64,000 bases of DNA from contig CM060958.1 of assembly GCA_030765055.1 (NCBI GenBank), positions 110,476,127 to 110,540,126 on the forward strand. Direction: 5' to 3'. The stretch's first letter is position 1, and every line of letters starts with the position of its first letter. This DNA comes from Mantis religiosa (taxonomy: Eukaryota > Arthropoda > Insecta > Mantodea > Mantidae). This document shows positions 21,862 to 31,788 of the stretch, one piece after another. Below the pieces are notes generated by a model. That model saw only the letters and a list, made by a program, of their open reading frames with translations. It was not told where the DNA came from and did no database searches. Position numbers and translations under genes: made by a program.

Positions 21862-22570
21862 GAGGTTCTGTACATAAGAGCAGTTTTACCCACCAGAAAA
21901 GGTTTTGGTTAATCTACCCGTAATCAAACAACACATTAAATATTTCTAATACATATAAGATCTTACATTGACAAACGTCACAGCAGTGGAACAGCAACCA
22001 CGGTTTCCAATACAGTAACTCGCTTTCCGACTTCATAGATCTTTCCCGGAGACTGAAACACAGGCACGCTCAATTTCTCTAATGACGAAGTTGCTTCACT
22101 ACAAATTCCTGACACTGTGTGTGCACTACCTATAACACAAGGTTGCGGATGGGATTTTGAAAAATCTACAGTTGCCATATTTCCTGGATTAGAGAGCTTT
22201 CTTAAAAACTTGTTCAATTTAGATATAATTTTCTGCCCTGAGAATGAGTTACTTTACGTTTGTTGATAATAAAGTCCCTTGTCCCAGCTTCGAGGGACAT
22301 ATTGACGCACTCGAATCACAAACACGGGAAAAAAAGATATGCATAATAATAATTTAAAGTAATATTAACAATATTTCAGCTCCAATTCAACAAACGACTT
22401 AACGATGGCATACACTAACAAAACAACACCTCTACTATGAAAACAAACTGAAAATTAACTCCGTTTTAAACTGTGTGACTTCTGTTTTGATATCAGGTGC
22501 ATTATTTATTTACACTTGAGATATTGTGAAGAGAGAATAGTGTTATTTTTCAGGCTTATCTGTGTTGATA
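21862..22570. other. No recognisable gene
   Basis: A 79-codon minus frame at 21978-22217 has no recognised motif. The rest is AT-rich. Confidence 0.45.
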
Positions 22571-22572
22571 AA

Positions 22573-22948
22573 ACGTACATCACTCGTGGTATATGTATCG
22601 TAGAGACAGGATTTTTGTACGGTCATGATCAGAAAATACAATTCTTTCTTATTATAAGATTGGCATCTGTAATTTTCAAATATTTATCCTTAACATTTAA
22701 CTATAACCATGCGAAGATAATACGTGCATCGCTCGTGTTCTAATTATCGCAGAGACCGAACTTTTGTTTGCTCATGATCAGAAAGTAAATTCTTTCTATT
22801 TATAAGATTGGCATCTGTTATTTTCAAATATTCATGCTTAAAATTTAACCATAACCATGCGAAGATAAAACGTGTATCGCTCGTGTTCTAAGTATCGTAG
22901 AGACAGGATTTCTGTACGCTCTTGATCAGAAAATAAATTCTTTCTTAT
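22573..22948 (+). repeat. 148-bp tandem repeat, interrupted by a solo LTR
   Basis: Units start at about 22573, 22722 and 22870 (ACGTGCATCGCTCGTG motif), with periods of 149 and 148 bp. Each contains ATAAGATTGGCATCTGT and CAACCATGCGAAGATAA-like blocks. The third unit is cut by the LTR at 22949 and resumes at 23433 (TAAAATTAGCATGTC). It may be a small satellite. Confidence 0.85.
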
Positions 22949-23428
22949 TGTGACTTTGTGGGTTCGTGAAATTAAATGTCCAATTGCCCAACTCAAAAAT
23001 GTTCTTTATTTCCACCGAATTACGGTCGGAACACTTGCCGATTACACAGAATTACGTAATGCACACAATTACAATTCACCGGTTCGTCTGTCACAGGTCC
23101 ACTGCACGCTCACAGTTACGCAAAACTCCTCTTCCAGTCCGTTAACTCACTCGGCACTCCTCACGGCTGCTCGCCAAGAACTGCGCTGACTCGCCAACTG
23201 CAGGCCTTATATGCGGAAGATCACCGTTTCTGGAAGGTTCGCGGGGCGCACAATTATCCCGAGGTTTCCAGATGTCTGGTGGGAGGGGAAAGAGAAAGTG
23301 GAAAGTGCCGCTCTCCTAATCATCCCTGCAGTTAGTGACTCGAAACAAATGGGTAGGCGTGGACTGAATGCTTCCCGTCTGGCCGTACGCCGGCCGGTTC
23401 AATCGGGAGTTCCGACGTTCGGGTGATA
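22949..23428 (-). mobile_element. Solo LTR of the gypsy-type family
   Basis: Starts TGTGACTTTGTGGGTTCGTG like the other LTRs at 25888, 31307, 46805 and 48580. It ends at about 23428 and is flanked by the 4-bp duplication TTAT (22945-22948 and 23429-23432). The terminal dinucleotide on the element's 5' side reads TA instead of TG. No internal sequence is present, so it is the product of recombination between two LTRs. The insertion site lies in a 148-bp repeat unit whose other copies show the uninterrupted sequence. Confidence 0.9.
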
Positions 23429-23432
23429 TTAT

Positions 23433-23938
23433 TATAAAATTAGCATGTCATTTTTCAAACATTAATCCGAGGGTAATTAATTAATATAATGTTCAGGCGC
23501 ACGAGATGCGTGTACCACATTGGGCAGCGCTAGCGGGAGGGGCAAGCATAGGAGCCTGCAGTACACACCGCCTCCATATACCTTTAAATGTTGCGAAGAT
23601 TATAACCCACACGACCTCGTAATACTCGTAAAGCTGAAGAATAGCGCTTATTTACTGACAGTTCTAAAATAAACTAAAAAGTTGTGTTAGTAGACAACAG
23701 CAATAATTCTGCCCTCTCTAACTGCGACATAGGCTGTGACAAAGAAACAAACTTACGGAGCTCTATGCCACATCTTTCTAGCCATAAAATATAAAGATAT
23801 CTGTGGAAAAAATAAAGTGATTGGTCCTTTAATCGAATTACAAAGTGAATTTACTAATCCGTGATTCATTTGTCTATAGTTCAGTCGTGACACAGAAAGA
23901 ACACTACAAAGTTAAGAAATGTGCAGGGACAGACAGTA
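23433..23938. other. No recognisable gene
   Basis: The first about 40 bp finish the interrupted tandem repeat. Nothing further is supported. Confidence 0.5.
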
Positions 23939-23939
23939 G

Positions 23940-25123
23940 TGGTACAAAGTTTTATCACCTTTCAACATAATCTTCCCCATGCAAGTCGTCCATTATCCAC
24001 AAAGTGCATAAATGCCTTTAGAAAGAAGTTCTTTTGGTAGTCCGAGCAAACACTCATGCACCGCGTGGCGTACCTCTTCATCGGAACGGAACTTCTTTCC
24101 TTCCAATGCGTCTTTGAGTGGTCCAAACATATGGTAGGTATGGTGGATGAGATAGACACTCAAAATGCAGGTCTGTGTATGTTCCAACTGTTGTACAGGC
24201 AGTGTGGGTCCTCACATTTTTATGTTGCAAAGGGACACCTGCGGACAGCAATTCACGTCGCTTTGATTTGATTAGAGGCCGCAGATGACCTTTTATGGAA
24301 TTTGTGTATGATGTACTGGTGACAGTGGTCCTTCTAGGCATGTAATCCTCCAAAATGACGCCTTTTTCATCCCAGAAGTGTCAGCATTAACCTTTCCAGC
24401 TGATGGTTTTCTTTGGTTTTGGAGTTGAGGGATGACGCCATTCCTTGCTCGCTCTCCGTTTCCGGTTGGTGAAAGTGAACCCAGGTTTCGTGCCCAGACA
24501 GGATTCTTTCAAGGAAGCCATCACCTTCCCGTTCAAAGCGCCGAAGAAGTTCTTCACAAGCATCAACACGTCGTTGTCTAATTTCAGGAGTCTGCTGCCG
24601 TGGCACCCATCTTGCAGACACCTTGTGAAACTGGAACACATCATGCACAATGTGTTGTGCTGACCCATGACTAATCTGTAAACTTGCTGCAGTTGCACTC
24701 GGCGGGATTCCTTCACTATGGATTTAACTGTTGCAATGTTCCGTGGAGTCACAACTCGCTGTGCCTGACCTGGACGTGGAGCACCTTCCACTCAGGGCAC
24801 ACCATTTGCGAACTTCCTACTCTATTCGTAGACTTGCTGCTGTGACAAAGCATGCATCGCCGTACTGAACCTTCATTCATTGATGAATTGCAAGAGCTTT
24901 CACACCGTAACTACGCAAAACCCAAATAAGTGAACGCTGTACTTCACTGGTGCATGTTGCATCTTTATACTGATATTGCGACCGTATGTGTGCATCTGCC
25001 CTATGCTGCCACCTAGAGGCTATTCTGCATGCTGTTTGTAGCAAGCTTACCAACTTACAGGATAACGGCGTGAAATTTAGATTTGTTATTGCAGGTTTAA
25101 GGTTTTCATTTAACTCTCCTTCA
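23940..25123 (-). mobile_element. Mariner element D1 (unit 1 of the segmental duplication)
   Basis: The 5' end lies at 25123 beside TA (25124-25125), where D2 and D3 show the clearer complement of CTCACCCTCG. Reading leftward on the minus strand, the frames give RSLIWVLRSYGVKALAIHQ, APRPGQAQRVVTPRNIATV and FHKVSARWVPRQQTPEIRQR. SGHETWVHFHQPET follows, with His for the catalytic Asp of GDETW. Then come LQHKNVRTHTA, where Lys replaces Asp in HDNAR, and a C-terminal FRSDEEVRHAVHECL..KGIYAL. At least three frame breaks and two lost catalytic Asp make it dead. It is the most complete of the three D copies. The 3' TIR is not found. Confidence 0.85.
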
Positions 25124-25883
25124 TAACATAAACTTTTGGTTGTTCTACAGAATGTGATTCTTCCATCTTTACACATTACACTGGGGCTGATATAAGCTAT
25201 AGACAAACAAGGCAACGGTTTCAGGTATCTCAGAAGAATTTTCCCCGATTTGAGAGATGCTAAACTCATTGGACCTCAAATCAGGAAGATGTCAAGTGGC
25301 ACCAATTTTGATACAAAATTAAATACAAAGAAACTAGCAGAACGGAGAGCATATATAGGTCTCCTTGGTTACAAAAGGAAGCGAACTATAAATAGCTGAA
25401 TCAGAACCTTCACCAAATATACCAGAAATTAGGGTGTAGGAAATCTGTTAAAATTCACTTCCTGCATTCCCACTTGGATTCTTTTGCGCAGAATTTAGTT
25501 CAGTAAGTGAAATTATTCTCCAAAAATCTTGGACATGTAAAGAGAGATGAGATGTGTCAATGTTGAGTGATTACAACTGGTTCCTAATAAGAGAAAATCG
25601 GATATTAAAAAAAAAACGAAAGTTTAAAACTATCATTCACTTCAACGACCTTAACGTGACTTGCCATTTTATTGACGTTAACCAAGATAATCACATTGAC
25701 GAAACCTGATAGACTTAAAAGATTTATTTATTAGAATATATATCCTATAATTTTGTATTAATTATCATTTATCTTCTATTAGCGTATGAACTGCCAAAAA
25801 TCCGACCTTGCTGCAGAAAAGTTGATTGCGGTTTCATATTCAACGCAACGAATACATAAACATTTACCTTCTTCCATGTCTGC
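25124..25883 (+). pseudogene. Region E1: relic of a repeat-associated protein
   Basis: Plus-strand pieces read DLRDAKLIGPQIRK..TNFDTKLNTK, then a degraded KIHFLHSHLD-like stretch. They are relics of the protein family whose open copy lies at 55367-55843 (SDAKVKEGIFVGPQIRN..KIHFLNSHLE..HGERFHQDI). E2 (36904-37665) and E3 (39808-40570) are duplicates of this region. The sequence continues directly into region A, except that here the retrotransposon at 25888 interrupts it. Confidence 0.65.
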
Positions 25884-25887
25884 ATAT

Positions 25888-26429
25888 TGTGAGTTAGTGT
25901 GTTCGTGAAATTAAAAGTCCAATTGCACAGACTCAAAATGTTCTTTATTTCCACCGAATTACAGTTGGAACACTTGTCTATTACACATAATTACGTAGCG
26001 CAAACAATTGCAATTCATCAGTTCATCCGTCAAAGTTCCACTCTGCACTCTCAGTTACGTACACTCCTCCGATGCACGTACACAGTCCTCCAGTCCGTTC
26101 GCTCACTGGGCGCTCCTCAAGGCTGCTCGGCAAGAAGTGAACTGAACTGAACTCTCGGTCGCAACGTCCCTCTATTTATAGGTGGTTAAATGTTTCTAGA
26201 GAGTTCTTTACCATGGAGGGGAAAAATATTCCGGATATTCGCGTTCTTTCAGGCGGCAGGAGGAGGGGGAAACGAAGAATCAGCCACCTCCGTGGTTTCC
26301 CCTCCCTCCCCTCTGTCCCGCCTCTGCAGGGGGCAGCTGACCGGCGAGGGTGCGGTGCCGATGCCACACGTCCCCCTCCACCGGCCAACCCCTCGCGTAG
26401 CCGAACGCAATTTTGTCGATTGGGTGACA
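25888..26429 (-). repeat. 3' LTR of the 5.9-kb retrotransposon
   Basis: Begins TGTGAGTTAGTGTGTTCGTG and ends GGGTGACA. It carries an extra GC-rich block of about 60 bp (about 26335-26395) that is missing from the other LTR. Confidence 0.9.
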
Positions 26430-26683
26430 CTGCTCCCTCCTGAAGGCCGGTCGTCCAAACAGCACCAAGGTAGCGGGCCAGGCAATCCAGGTGTACCACC
26501 AACATCTTTCTTCGGAGCACCTTCTGGATGCGGTAGACCACGTCGTTCATGCTCTTCACCACGGTCCTTGCTATTGCTGCTGATGTTTCGTGCAGCGTCC
26601 CTTGGTCCGGGTAGGGTGGTACAACCAGACCAAGTCACCTTACTGGAACCCTTAGCTGTTGGCTTGCCTGTCATATGTGGTCT

Positions 26684-27800
26684 TCATGCGGTCGCTCGCC
26701 TTCTGGAAGTTCTGGCGAGCCATCTCGTGCATGTCCTGGGGTGGTCCACCAGATTCTCCACATAGTCTGTCACTGGCTGTTTCGCCCCCGTAGAGCTTCC
26801 AAAAGCCAGGTCACATGGGAGGCGTAAACTTCGGCCGAACATTAATATTGCCGGCGTCATCCCCGTGGTGTCGTGTGTTAACGAGCGGTAGGCCAGCAAG
26901 AAAAGTGGCACCCTGATGTCCCACTCTCGCTGGTGGCTGGCCATGACCTTCCTCAGATGTTCCTCTAAGGACTTGACGTACCATTCGACCATGCCATCCG
27001 ACTGGGGATGTAGAGGTGGTATGCAGGTCTTGTTAACCCCAAGTCTTTCTAGTGCCTCCTTCATCAGATTGGACTCAAAATTGGCAGCCTGGTCGCTGTG
27101 GAGCTCCAACGGCACCCCAAGTCGGCAGAACACTTGCTCCACGATGCGGTCTGTGATTGTCTTTACCTCTTGTTTCGGGACGGCATTCACCTCCGGCCAC
27201 TCAGTGGATTAGTCCACGACCACCGTCAGGTACTTGCAGCCTCGTTCGGATATGGGAACGGTCCAGCAATGTCAAAGGGGATCCGTTCGAATGGCGCTCG
27301 ACGTTGTACTGCAGCATGCGACCCCGGCTTCTAGTCTGGGCGCCGCGACTCCCCGCGCACCCGTGACACTGACGGTACCATCTCTCAACGTCTGCTCGGA
27401 GCCTCAGCCAGTAATAGCGCCGTAGCTTGTCAATCGTTCCGTTCACTCCCAGGTGTCCTCTTGAAGTACCAGCGTGTACTTCCTCCAAGACTTCCGGGAC
27501 CCTACTCCAGGGAAATATCAACTGTTCTCTTTGCGTCTTCCCACCGGGTGATTCCCATACCCGGAAGAGCACGCCCTTTCTGACCTTCAAAGAGTCCCGT
27601 TGGGCCCAGTACCACTTATAGGTGGCGCTCCTCGGTGCGATGTCCTCCCAGGTTGGTCTCGTCCCTGCCTCCACTTCCCTCAAGAGTGGCCCCAAGTCTG
27701 CGTCCGAGAGCTGCTCCCTCCTCAGGCCTACGCTAATCCAGCCGTCCGCAGGCACTGCCGTGACTACTCGAATTGCTGCGGCACGCTCCTTCTCCTCCAC
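26684..27800 (-). pseudogene. Integrase region of the retrotransposon
   Basis: The upstream frame (27800-27201) carries the zinc-binding start: HAGTSRGHLGVNGTIDKLRR, then WYRQCHGCA (H..H..C..C). After a frameshift and stop, the core frame (27190-26684) carries LELHSDQAANFESNLM, with a catalytic Asp, and HPQSDGMVEWYVKSLEEHL, with the Glu of the DDE triad. TPAILMFGRSLRLPCDL follows near the C-terminal side. The first Asp of the triad falls in the broken zone at about 27190-27215. It would insert the cDNA into the host chromosome if intact. Confidence 0.9.
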
Positions 27801-28670
27801 TCTTGTGAACTGGCCGACTCTTCTGGAGAGGGTCTTCGGGACATGGCGTCAGCGTTACCATATCTCTTCCCTACACAATGTTCCGAGGTGAAGTCGTACT
27901 CCTGCAGCCTCTGGACCCAACGTGCTGTCTGGCCTTCCAGTTTCCTAAAGCTCAATAGCCAGGCTAGGGAGTTGAGTCCAGAGGTGCTACTCCCATTAGT
28001 CGTGAACCCGTAGGAACTGGACCCGGGCCTCTTAAAACCAGGGAGTTATCCGAGCTGTCCCAAAGGGCGCTCGGCGTCTTCCGTGGGGCTTTCCATAGGG
28101 CAAGACCTTGTTACCTCACAAGCACCCCCATCTGGTCCTATGGACTCAAGACGGGATGGAAGTGGGAACGCCACTTACGCGCGCCAACACCAAAGGTGAA
28201 GACTATCGAGAACCTCGGTGGGGCCACCTGGTGATCTAGCACACCTAGCCAGTCCTCCGGTGGAATGGCTGACCGTACAGGTACTTGTGGAAGTGCTCCA
28301 AGGTCTTTACTACCACCAGTAACTCTCGCCGGGTGACGCAGTAGTTCTTCTCTGACTTGGATAGCGTCTTGCTGTAGCAGGCTATCACCCGCACATGGCA
28401 GTCCTGGCAGTCCTGTATCTGCAATAGGGCACCTCCAATGCAATGGTCGCTGGCGTCGGTGTCCACAATGAAGGCGCCACCCGGTTGTGGGAAACCCAAA
28501 ATTGGAGCACTGCACACGGTCTTCTTCAGGTGCTGGAAAGAGCCTTCGGCGTCCTCCGTCCAAACATAAGGCCGGTATTCCTTTATCAGGTGGGTGAGGG
28601 GATAGGCGATGTTAGAGAACCCCTTTATGAAGTGTCGGTGATAACTGCACAGCCCCAGCAAACTGCGCAA
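27764..28670 (-). pseudogene. RNase H region, interrupted by an inserted repeat
   Basis: The frame 28670-28245 runs from the RT connection (LLGLCSYHRHFIKGFSNIA, RPYVWTEDAEGSFQHLKKT) into RNase H (FIVDTDASDHCIGGALLQI, with catalytic Asp residues, and YCVTRRELLVVV, with Glu). It stops after GQPFHRRT. The C-terminal part resumes at 27955 with SFRKLEGQTARWVQRLQEYD and GNADAMSRRP. The gap of about 275 bp holds a foreign repeat (27972-28248). Confidence 0.88.
27972..28248 (+). repeat. Nested repeat inside RNase H, shared with 62.3-62.7 kb
   Basis: Plus-strand blocks TTACGCGCGCCAACACCAAA and GGGCCACCTGGTGATCTAGC, together with a ATCTGGTCCTATGGACTCAA-like segment, recur on the minus strand at about 62510-62700. 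The translated pattern GLKT..RHLRAPTPKVKTIEN matches GLKTKDGLEVDMPLTRANAKG there. It breaks the RNase H frame between GQPFHRRT and the SFRKLEGQ block, so it came in after the retrotransposon gene was formed. Confidence 0.8.
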
Positions 28671-28754
28671 CTATTCCTTATCCTATCTCTCACAGCCTTT
28701 GTCTTCTCCGGGTCCGTTGCCACTCCGGTTACCGAGACTATGTGGCCCGAATAG

Positions 28755-29360
28755 TTAACTTCCTTGCGGAAGAGCTGGCACTGCTTCGCGGTTCTCGAGA
28801 TGGTTTTCAAAAGTCATCCTGGTGATAATGATGTCGTCCAGGTGTAGCAGGCAGGAGTCGTAAGGCAGTCCTCTCATCACTGACTCCATAAGGCGTTGGA
28901 AGGTGGCTGGTGCGTTGCAGAGGCCAAAAGGCATAACCGTGAATTGCCAGAGCCCTTGGCCTTTCGAAAATGCGGTCTTCTCCTTGTCTCTCGGATCTAG
29001 AGCTACCTGCCATTTGCCCGACTTCAGGTCCAGGTTCGAGAACCACTGCGCACAAGCTAGCGTGTTCAGGGTGTCCTCAATCTGGTGTAAGGGGAAGCAG
29101 TCCTTCTGGGTGACAGCGTTCAGCTTCCTGTATTCCACTCAGAAACGCAGCTCGCCGTTCTTCTTCGTCACCAAGACAACAGGGGAACACCAAGGGCTGT
29201 CAGGTTCTTCAATCACTCCCCTGGATCTCATTTCCTCCAGCCTGTCTCGTACGGCCCCTTGCTTCGGCAGCGGAACGCCTCCAGGTGATTGCGGAATAGG
29301 CGGGTCGTGCACAGTGTCAATACGGTAAAGCGCTTTGTCCGTATGGCCATAGTCACTATC
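28755..29360 (-). pseudogene. Reverse transcriptase region of the retrotransposon
   Basis: Minus-strand pieces give the N-terminal GVIEEPDSPWCSPVVLVTKK, an in-frame stop at about 29139, then YRKLNAVTQKDCFPLHQIED and WFSNLDLKSGKWQVALD (first catalytic Asp). QFTVMPFGLCNAPATFQRLM follows, then LLHLDDIII with the Asp-Asp pair of the active site. A frameshift follows at about 28800. The layout is a standard gypsy RT. Confidence 0.92.
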
Positions 29361-29363
29361 ACC

Positions 29364-30073
29364 TTAGCTGAAGAAGCGCTGGTATCGTCTCAACAGTTGT
29401 CGAACTTTTTCCAGCTGCTCTGCGGTCAGGTGGTCGGCCGCCCTCTCCAGTAGGCCTTCTAGCCGGGGCCCCAGGTTTTGCGCCGGCACCGGCTCCTGCG
29501 TCTTCTCGATTGCTGTTACGCTTACCACGGGCTCGCACGTTCCCAACTCCGTCCACGCCTGGACGTCGTGATCAGTGTCCGTTGGATTTAGCAGTCTCAA
29601 TGGCACCTCCTCTCGGCAGGACAACAATGCCCTGGTTACACATAGTTCGTCTACAGGTGTCTTCTGGTCCAGCATCATGTGTCGGTTCTCTGGCCTTCAA
29701 GTCGTACCATCATCACCACCTCGCTCTTCGCGGGGACAACCACGTCTTGGTTCAAGATGACCCTGCAGATTCCAAGGCGCTCTTGGGGTTGACGGAGCAT
29801 AATCTCTTCTCCGTTGAGCCGCAGGACCTTCTTGCCGACTTCGACCGTCACCTCGTGGCGCCTGAGGGGATCCAGTCGCAGAATCACCTCCTCAGCCACC
29901 TTCGCGACGAACACCCACAGACGTACGACAATCTGTCCAAAGGTCAACTTCAATAGGGCCTCCTTCTGCACAGGCAAGTTGTCGCCCGATGCCGTCACAA
30001 GCATGTATGGTCGGCTCGGCTTCCTGGATGGCAAACCTTTCGCCCCGTCAGCTCTCATGATGTCCACCAGCAC
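29364..30073 (-). pseudogene. Protease and linker region
   Basis: The frame 30073-29675 contains GLPSRKPSRPYMLVTASGDN and WVFVAKVAEEVILRLDPLR, the shape of a retroviral-type aspartic protease. The active-site motif that should read D-T/S-G-A is replaced by an MRADGA-like sequence near residue 7, so activity is not expected. The next frame (29678-29364) is the spacer before RT, ending LEKVRQLLRRYQRFFS. Confidence 0.7.
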
Positions 30074-30169
30074 GCGGTACGGCTTACCTCATACCCAACC
30101 GTTCGCGATGATGCTGTCATCCATACGCCGGCTCTTGGTGAGCAGTGTAACTCGAAGGGATGGTGCTCT

Positions 30170-31279
30170 TTACGCCAACGTGCCCCTCTCCACGACGGCC
30201 CTTACTCGTTCGTCCGGCTGCTCTTCCTGGTGTGGGCAGCCTCTCTGCAGGTGTCCGGGCTGTCCACACTCCCAACACAGGCCACTAGGTGTTCGTCGGC
30301 CTCCATCGGCTGGTCTTCCGTCTCCGGTGTAGCGGACACTCTTGGTTTTCGACGTCGGGATAGCTGTTACCTTGGCCACCTCCATCCTTAGTCCTGGCGT
30401 TAGCGCCTCGTGGATGGTTTTATAAACGCCGAGCATTAGGCTGCGTAGGCAGCTTCCCGGGATACGAACTCTGGTAGGAGGTCCACTAGGGCCTTGCTAG
30501 CCAGCTGTTCGACTGCAAGGGCGAACTCCTGCAGCGTCTCCCCTGGTTGCTGTGACCTTGCCTTTAGCTGGCTGCGGTACCCTGCGGCTAAGCGGTCGTT
30601 TCCAAAACGATTCTCCAGGACCTCCCAGATGTCTTTGGGTGCCGCCGTTGTCTGCACCGCGTTCAGGACTTCCGCTGCCCATCCCTGGAGGCTGGCTATT
30701 AACTATGTGGCCTCCTCCTATGTTGACAATTTGTTGTGCTTGGTCACTGCGTCCAATTGGCGCGCCGATGTTGTGTCGCGTCCCGGCGCGTCGGCCTTCA
30801 AACCCTTCAACTTCCTGCCGATGACGTCCTCCACCATGGCGTTCAGGGACTTGACGCTGCTATCAGACTTTTCCTTCCAGCTCATTAAAGCGGTTTGCCG
30901 GGTCTTCGACGCGCTTGTCCACTTGGCCCATCCGCTTACCGAGCTCCCTGACGTCCTTTTCACACCGGCCAACTGTGTTTCAATTTTGGCGGCAAGGGCC
31001 TCGTTCGCAACCTTCATTTCTTCCATCTTCTCCGTGAGGTTATCGTTAACCGTCTTCAATCCTTCCAGCTTTACCGCCAGGTTGTTATTTCCGTTTCCGT
31101 CTTCGCATCGAGGTTGTAATTCGCCGTCTTTCTTTCAGTTCCGATGCCAGGTTGTTGTTTGCCGTCTCCAACTTCTTTTCCATTTTCTCGGTGATGTCAT
31201 TTGCCGTCTTCATTTCCGAGGTCAGTTTGGCCTTCATTTCCATCATCTTCTCCAAAATCTTTTCCAATGCCGATTGCAT
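30170..31279 (-). pseudogene. Gag-like region with coiled coil and zinc knuckle
   Basis: Frames 31279-31085 and 31059-30718 are Lys/Glu/Ala-rich with repeated ITEKMEKKLETANNNLASEL-like patterns, a predicted coiled coil. Frame 30657-30436 (IWEVLENRFGNDRLAAGYRS, LQEFALAVEQLA) resembles the Gag capsid part. Frame 30436-30170 ends with CWECGQPGHLQRGC, a CX2CX4HX4C zinc knuckle for nucleic-acid binding. It is split by several frameshifts. Confidence 0.85.
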
Positions 31280-31306
31280 AGCCGTTATCCCATTTCTGTC
31301 ACCAGG

Positions 31307-31788
31307 TGTGACTTTGTGGCTTCGTGAAATTAAAAGTCCAATTGCACAGACTCAAAATGTTCTTTATTTCCACCGAATTACAGTTGGAGCACTTGCCGAT
31401 TACACATAATTACGTAGCGCACACAATTACAATTCATCATTTCGTCCGTCAAAGTTCCACTGTGCACTCGCAGTTAGGTACAATCTTCCGATGCACGTAC
31501 ACAGTCTTCCACTCCATTCCCTCACTGGGCGCTCCTAACCGCTGCTCGCCAATAACTGAACTGAACTGAACTCTCGGTCGCACCGTCCCTCTATTTAGGA
31601 GGCTAATAGTTTCTAGAGAATTCTTTACCATGGAGGGGAAAAATATTCCGGAGATTTCGCGTTCTTTCAGGCAGCTGGAGGAGGGGGAAACGAAGATTCA
31701 GCCACCCCCATGGTTTCCCCTCCCACCAATCTGTCACGCCTCCGCAGGCGGCAGCGTAGCCGATCGATAGTTTGCCGATTGGGTAACA
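31307..31788 (-). repeat. 5' LTR of the 5.9-kb retrotransposon
   Basis: Begins TGTGACTTTGTGGCTTCGTG and ends GGGTAACA (plus-strand reading). It is 482 bp and shares ATGGAGGGGAAAAATATTCC with the other LTR. A TATA-like CTCTATTTAGGAGG is near 31592. Confidence 0.9.

Larger units (their letters stand above)
25888..31788 (-). mobile_element. Ty3/gypsy-type LTR retrotransposon, 5.9 kb, degraded
   Basis: Minus-strand element with 5' LTR 31307-31788, 3' LTR 25888-26429 and a 4-bp target duplication ATAT (25884-25887 and 31789-31792). The primer-binding region begins TGGTGACAG at 31305 (minus). A purine tract GGAGGGAGCAG abuts the 3' LTR. The order gag, zinc knuckle, protease region, RT, RNase H, integrase is that of Ty3/gypsy elements. 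All genes carry stops or frameshifts. The two LTRs differ in length (482 and 542 bp) and in many bases, so the insertion is old. Uninterrupted copies of the site at about 37666 and 40570 confirm the insertion point. Confidence 0.95.

Noticed and set aside
26190..26765. 191-codon plus-strand frame across the LTR edge
   Set aside because: It is antisense to the retrotransposon's LTR and integrase; it is open because of high GC.
30494..31327. 277-codon plus-strand frame
   Set aside because: Antisense shadow of the Gag-like coiled coil; Ser/Phe-rich as expected from complement of Lys/Glu codons.
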